IMG/VR virus record: IMGVR_UViG_3300017969_000091
Location: 1-28,136 of that record
Length of the DNA stretch: 28,136 nucleotides
Origin: a virus
Direction: 5' to 3' (one strand)
This document shows positions 27,199 to 28,136 of the stretch, in pieces. Position 1 is the first letter of the stretch. Each line of letters begins with the position of its first letter. The notes beneath the pieces were generated by a model. That model was given only the letters and a program-made list of their open reading frames with translations, was not told the origin of the DNA and ran no database searches. The position numbers and the translations under genes are program-made.

Positions 27199-28136
27199 GA
27201 CCCTTTCCTAAATGTGTCATCTTGCGCTCCTCCTTTAAAAATAAGCGGTGTTTTAATTTCTTTTTGCTGGTACTTGATTGCAAAATCACATGCATCATTT
27301 ATAGAATTTGTGCTATCTGTTTTGTCTGGATAAAAAGTTTTTGGTTCTAAATTTTCATGGCTAAAGTATGGTTCGTGCATAGGTATCCTAACAGGTATAA
27401 ACGCATGATGAGCACAATCAGGTAATTTTGCATCTTCTGCTATCCTTGCATTTAGTGCAGTTTGCCCGTTTGAACCTTTTGCAGACCCGCTACCAAAATA
27501 TTGTATTTCACTCATATTGTTTACAGGAGCGTTATATTCATTACTTGCACCTGCTGTTACAAAATTTTTATTCGCTGCTTTTACATGATTAGCGTTCATT
27601 GCAGTAAAAAAATTATTTTTTGATTTTACTGTAGAACTAATATTTGCATATATTCGTAAATGTTTATCAGCTTTGATATGCATATTTTCTCCAGATTGTT
27701 GCCTAAATTCTTTACCTGCTTTTTGATCAAAATTTGTATCGGCTAAATGATATGTCCATTCATTAGAATGTTGATGAATATTCCGTTTTGCCAGCAAGAA
27801 AAAATCTCTATCAAATGTAGCATGACCATCTTGCGAAACTTCTAGTTTAAAATCTCCTAGTTTAGGATGTGTTCCAACTTTCCAATATACATCTCTGCTT
27901 ACATCAATGTACAAATTATCTCCTGGTTGTGCAACAGTAGGCAAATCTTCAAAACTATCCCACTTCCACGTTCCGTCATCATTTTTAATACCTAATTCCG
28001 GTCTTAATGCAGGATCTTTTTTAACTTCTGCTGTTCCTACTTTCCAATGCGTAGCATTACCAGATTCTAAACGCATTTGCTCTCTAGCTTTAATATTAAC
28101 ATTACCAGAAGCTTCTAAATTTATATCACGATTTGC
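27195..28136 (-). CDS. 5: gp5-like baseplate hub protein, C-terminal part (5' end outside window)
   Basis: The frame is open to the window edge, and codons upstream of the ATG at 28076 continue the same protein (NRDINLEASGNVNIKAREQM). That ATG is therefore internal and the gene is partial; 313 residues are visible. The visible N-terminal portion consists of short repeated beta strands of the type INLEASGNVNIKA / MRLESGN and later GENMHIKADKHLRIYA. These are typical of the triple-stranded beta-helix needle of gp5/VgrG-like hub proteins. The C-terminus has RIPMHEPYFSHENLEPKTFY, which I recognise from gp5-type hub proteins of T4-like marine phages. The lysozyme and OB-fold parts, if present, would lie outside the window. 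The assignment also fits its place directly before gp25 and gp6. Confidence 0.75.
   Translation of the reverse strand, partial: ANRDINLEASGNVNIKAREQMRLESGNATHWKVGTAEVKKDPALRPELGIKNDDGTWKWDSFEDLPTVAQPGDNLYIDVSRDVYWKVGTHPKLGDFKLEVSQDGHATFDRDFFLLAKRNIHQHSNEWTYHLADTNFDQKAGKEFRQQSGENMHIKADKHLRIYANISSTVKSKNNFFTAMNANHVKAANKNFVTAGASNEYNAPVNNMSEIQYFGSGSAKGSNGQTALNARIAEDAKLPDCAHHAFIPVRIPMHEPYFSHENLEPKTFYPDKTDSTNSINDACDFAIKYQQKEIKTPLIFKGGAQDDTFRKGS

Noticed and set aside
27195-28076. ATG at 28076 as the true start of the gp5-like gene
   Set aside because: The frame stays open upstream to the window edge, and those codons continue the same beta-repeat pattern, so the ATG is internal.

Overview
The window is a solid block of virion structural genes from a T4-like (Tevenvirinae-type) marine myovirus. 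The base composition is very AT-rich by eye. All genes lie on the minus strand with almost no spacing (the largest gap is 51 bases). Three proteins are recognisable T4-type baseplate components: the end of the gp5 hub protein, gp25 and gp6. Such an AT-rich T4-like structural module fits phages of Pelagibacter (SAR11) or Prochlorococcus, but nothing in the window identifies the host.

Reading in the direction of transcription (from high to low coordinates), the order is: the C-terminal part of a gp5-like hub protein (27195-28136, cut by the window edge); gp25 (26746-27198); an enlarged gp6 (23275-26694); one giant gene of 16.2 kb encoding 5404 residues (7049-23263); a 203-residue structural protein (6417-7028); three paralogous fibre-like proteins (4331-6412, 2305-4326, 696-2264); and the 5' part of a further structural gene (1-664, cut by the other edge). 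In T4 the order is 5, 6, 7, 8, 9, 10, 11, 12. Here the giant gene sits where T4 has 7 to 10, and a protein with a gp12-like tail-collar tip sits near the end.

The proteins are likely to assemble together. gp5, gp25 and gp6 would form the inner baseplate. The giant protein probably forms peripheral baseplate or fibre structure. The three paralogues share an N-terminal region of about 125 residues, which I infer to be a docking module. They end in three different C-terminal tips: a collar domain with an HxH motif, an uncharacterised tip, and a chaperone- or peptidase-like tip. These are the candidate receptor-binding parts.

Regulation appears to be T4-like late transcription. A perfect copy of the T4 late promoter core TATAAATA lies on the minus strand at 693-700, and one-mismatch copies lie at 7046-7053 and 26713-26720, each 18 to 29 bases upstream of a start codon. 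Two of the three overlap the stop codon of the preceding gene. This suggests the units gp5-gp25, gp6-giant, 203-aa to third fibre paralogue, and the last gene. No tRNA, CRISPR array, insertion sequence, terminator hairpin or plus-strand gene was found. The giant protein is the most unusual item: it combines conserved marine-phage structural blocks with FG-GAP-like repeats, motifs resembling carbohydrate-binding modules, 40-residue GxGY repeats and a duplicated C-terminal module.
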